A stretch of 64,000 nt of DNA, from the NCBI RefSeq assembly GCF_014200595.1, contig NZ_JACHCG010000001.1, positions 1,550,001 through 1,614,000 of the forward strand, written 5' to 3'. The notes beneath the pieces were generated by a model. It did not search any database and was not told where the DNA came from. It saw only the letters and a list, made by a program, of their open reading frames with translations. Numbering within the stretch: position 1 is the stretch's first letter; each line of letters starts with the position of its first letter. Positions 61,755 through 64,000 of the stretch are shown in pieces. The DNA comes from Pedobacter cryoconitis (GTDB lineage Bacteria; Bacteroidota; Bacteroidia; Sphingobacteriales; Sphingobacteriaceae). The position numbers and the translations under genes were made by a program.

Positions 61755-63005
61755 ATGGATCAATACCTCGTTATACTTACGATCATAGGGGTAGGAATCC
61801 TTGGAATGGCCTGGATGCCATCATTTACTGCCAAAACAAGAATATCATATTCCATCATTTACCTTTTAATCGGTATGCTGCTTTACAGCGTTTTTGACTT
61901 TCTGCCTGCCCCAAATCCAAGGGTACATGGTGAATTTACACTTCACTTAACAGAGCTCGTACTTATTGTCTCGTTGATGTGTACAGGACTGAAAATAGAT
62001 CAGAAATTTTCATTCAGGACATGGATAATTCCATTCCGGCTGATTACTATTACCATGTTTCTTTGTATAGCAGCAGTTACATTAATAGGTATTTACTATT
62101 TTAAAATGCCTCTTTCTACTTCCATATTACTTGCTGCCGTACTTTCACCTACAGATCCTGTACTAGCTACTGATGTGCAGGTTGGTGATCCCAATGAGCA
62201 GGATCGTGACAATGCTAAGTTTTCTCTGACTGCCGAGGCTGGTTTTAATGACGGCATGGCTTTTCCCTTTGTATGGCTCGCCATAGCGCTGGCCATGACT
62301 TCAGGAGGTGATACTTCCTTTTTGTTTACATGGGCATTGAAACATGTGCTTTACCAGATTGCTGCCGGCTTAATTTGTGGATTTCTATTGGGTAAATTAT
62401 TAGGGTATGTACTTTTTACGCTTGGTAAGAAATACGAGACTTTCTTTACTCAGGATGGTTTTGTCTCTATAGCAGCAACATTGATCGTATACGGTGCGAC
62501 TGAAAGCATTCATGGATATGGATTTATTGCCGTATTTATTGCTGCAATAACCCTCAGAGCTTACAAGAGGGATCACAAATATCATAACCGCCTGCATGCA
62601 TTTTCAGATCAGATTGAAAGGATTCTTGTGGCCATTATGTTAATTCTCTTTGGAGGAAGTCTTGTGCGGGGCGTAATGAACAGCCTTACCTGGCCAATGG
62701 CCGCGTTTGGGATTGTCTTTATCTTTGTGATCAGACCATTATCTGGTTTGATCGGACTGATTGGCACAAAGCTCAAAATTCAGGAGAAACTGGTGATCAG
62801 TTTTTATGGTATCCGGGGAATGGGATCTATTTATTACCTGGCTTTCGCCTTTGGAACTACTTTCTTTAAGGATCAGGATGCCCTTTGGTCAATTATAGCT
62901 TTTATTGTACTTATTTCTATTGGCATACACGGGATTACTGCTGGCTTTACATTTAAAAAACTCGAGCAGGTATTACCTGAGGATAACGAATTAATTGCCA
63001 GATAA
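61755..63005 (+). CDS. Na+/H+ antiporter, CPA1 (NhaP) type
   Basis: A 416-residue membrane protein with about twelve to thirteen hydrophobic segments. I chose the ATG at 61755; the open frame starts nine codons earlier. The CPA1 motifs SPTDPVLATDVQVGD (near residue 135) and LTAEAGFNDGMAFP (with the conserved Asn-Asp pair, near 160) are complete, and FYGIRGMGSIYYL near 355 matches the late conserved segment. It exchanges Na+ or K+ for H+ across the inner membrane. It stands alone; the next SDR gene follows after 89 bp. Confidence 0.93.
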   Translation: MDQYLVILTIIGVGILGMAWMPSFTAKTRISYSIIYLLIGMLLYSVFDFLPAPNPRVHGEFTLHLTELVLIVSLMCTGLKIDQKFSFRTWIIPFRLITITMFLCIAAVTLIGIYYFKMPLSTSILLAAVLSPTDPVLATDVQVGDPNEQDRDNAKFSLTAEAGFNDGMAFPFVWLAIALAMTSGGDTSFLFTWALKHVLYQIAAGLICGFLLGKLLGYVLFTLGKKYETFFTQDGFVSIAATLIVYGATESIHGYGFIAVFIAAITLRAYKRDHKYHNRLHAFSDQIERILVAIMLILFGGSLVRGVMNSLTWPMAAFGIVFIFVIRPLSGLIGLIGTKLKIQEKLVISFYGIRGMGSIYYLAFAFGTTFFKDQDALWSIIAFIVLISIGIHGITAGFTFKKLEQVLPEDNELIAR

Positions 63006-63094
63006 TCAGTAAAAAGAATACAAATCTCCTGAATTCGTATTACCTGCCACTAATCCATTGACACGACCTTTACCCTATAATTAAAATCGAAAAA

Positions 63095-63910
63095 ATGAAA
63101 AAGACAATTTTAATAACAGGTGCAAGCAGTGGTTTAGGAAAAGAAACTGCGAAGTTATTTCAGCGGGAAGGTTGGAACGTTATTGCTACTATGCGTAATC
63201 CAGAAAATGGGGCAGAACTACAAGCATTAGAAAATGTTTTGGTGACCAGACTCGACGTTTTGGATTTAGGTTCTATTGAAAGTACAGTATATGAAGGTAT
63301 TCAAAGATTTGGAAAAATTGATGTACTGCTTAATAATGCCGGTTATGGTGCTTATGGCCCTTTGGAGGCTTCTCCAAGAGAGAAAATTATTCGCCAGTTT
63401 AACACGAATGTAATTGGTCTTTTAGATGTTACTAAAGCATTGCTACCCCATTTTCGCGTGAATAAAAGCGGAATGATCATTAATATTTCTTCTATTGGTG
63501 GCAAAATGACTTTTCCATTAGGCAGTTTATATCATGGAACCAAGTTTGCCGTAGAAGGTATCTCCGAATCTTTGAAGTATGAGCTGGAACAGTTTGGAGG
63601 AGAAGTAAAGATTGTGGAACCGGGTGGTATTGACACTGATTTTATTGGCCGCTCCCTTGATGTAAGTAATGATGAAACCCTTATTGAATATCAGCCATTA
63701 ATCGGAAAGATCATGTCGGCAATGCAGGTATTATTTGAAAATGCTTCGCCGGCTGCTGTGATCGCTGGTGTTATTTATGAAGCGGCTACAGACGGTAAGG
63801 ATCAACTCAGATATGCCGCGGGAGAAGATGCCCGGATAATGTTAGCAGATCGCAGGCAATATGACGATGAAACATTTGTAGCAGGGATAAAAAGTCAATT
63901 TGGGATTTAA
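63095..63910 (+). CDS. SDR oxidoreductase
   Basis: A 271-residue classical SDR: TGASSGLGKETAKLFQREG (cofactor), TRLDVLD, LLNNAGYGAYG, and the catalytic Ser, Tyr and Lys in NISSIGGKMTFPLGSLYHGTK. It is a close relative of the SDR at 52853-53686. The start of an AraC gene follows 26 bp later, the same neighbour type as at 52 kb. The substrate is unknown. Confidence 0.93.
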   Translation: MKKTILITGASSGLGKETAKLFQREGWNVIATMRNPENGAELQALENVLVTRLDVLDLGSIESTVYEGIQRFGKIDVLLNNAGYGAYGPLEASPREKIIRQFNTNVIGLLDVTKALLPHFRVNKSGMIINISSIGGKMTFPLGSLYHGTKFAVEGISESLKYELEQFGGEVKIVEPGGIDTDFIGRSLDVSNDETLIEYQPLIGKIMSAMQVLFENASPAAVIAGVIYEAATDGKDQLRYAAGEDARIMLADRRQYDDETFVAGIKSQFGI

Positions 63911-63936
63911 TTTCTTTAAAAGGATATTTACCATAT

Positions 63937-64000
63937 ATGAAGAGTGAATTTATTCATTTAAAAACAATCTCAGATATGCTGAAACTATTCGGTTTGGGTA
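63937..64000 (+). CDS. AraC-family regulator, 3' end outside the window
   Basis: The frame starts with ATG at 63937 and continues to the end of the window (21 codons: MKSEFIHLKTISDMLKLFG and on). This N-terminus is typical of Bacteroidota AraC regulators that precede or follow SDR genes. Only the start is visible, so the call is provisional. Confidence 0.5.
   Translation, partial: MKSEFIHLKTISDMLKLFGLG

Noticed and set aside
1..64000. CRISPR array, prophage, integrative element or known defence system
   Set aside because: No regular short direct repeats, integrase, intact transposase, cas genes or defence gene sets were found; the only mobile-type gene is the decayed Rpn remnant.

Overview
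The window looks like chromosomal DNA of a Bacteroidota species of the Sphingobacteriaceae, most like Pedobacter. The evidence is the AT-rich composition, paired SusC/SusD genes, several TonB-dependent receptors with an N-terminal carboxypeptidase-like repeat, DUF3667 and Rpn-type genes, weak ribosome binding sites, and repeated matches to the Bacteroidota -7 promoter box TAnnTTTG. No rRNA, tRNA, CRISPR array, intact insertion sequence or phage was seen. The assignment is by recognition, not by a search.

Layout. 1-1.8 kb: a 5'-truncated YD-repeat-like gene, a small unknown gene and a DUF421 membrane protein. 1.9-12.4 kb: a carbohydrate utilisation locus with a ROK-family regulator, SusC, SusD, a GH29 alpha-fucosidase and a GH3 enzyme with a PA14 insert; an AT-rich inverted repeat with perfect 25-bp arms lies at the regulator promoter. 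12.5-19.4 kb: a ChrA-type transporter, an alpha/beta hydrolase broken by one in-frame stop, and two exported amidohydrolase-like proteins. 19.6-22.5 kb: a compact PIG-L deacetylase, glycosyltransferase and glycosidase operon. 22.7-26.7 kb: an exported epoxide hydrolase-like protein, an OsmC/Ohr peroxidase, an unknown gene and a serine hydrolase. 26.8-28.7 kb: purA and a Crp/Fnr regulator. 29.3-34.6 kb: an AraC regulator, siderophore-interacting protein, MFS exporter and outer membrane receptor. 34.6-39.2 kb: DUF3667, a decayed Rpn nuclease gene, a quinone oxidoreductase with its own Crp/Fnr regulator, and a class V aminotransferase. 39.3-42 kb: a TonB-dependent receptor.

42.2-46.6 kb is the most notable region: a cobalamin riboswitch lies ahead of the methylcitrate cycle operon (prpB, prpC, prpD and a thioesterase). 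This suggests that the B12-independent route of propionate use is turned down when B12 is available and the methylmalonyl-CoA route can run. It is followed by an Lrp regulator and the divergent B12-independent methionine synthase metE.

49.7-64 kb holds small stress or redox modules, most with a local regulator: ArsR-SRPBCC-DUF4256; a monooxygenase, two SDRs and AraC facing a Tet(X)-like flavin monooxygenase; a TonB receptor; an SDR; azoreductase facing HxlR; a decayed serine hydrolase; GNAT; a Na+/H+ antiporter; and an SDR followed by the start of another AraC gene.

A recurring theme is regulator genes with readable operators. At three promoters linked to the two Crp/Fnr genes, a palindrome is centred exactly 29.5 bp upstream of the 5' end of the -7 box, which suggests class II-type activation. 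The ArsR promoter has two near-identical 18-bp operators, one filling the -33/-7 spacer.
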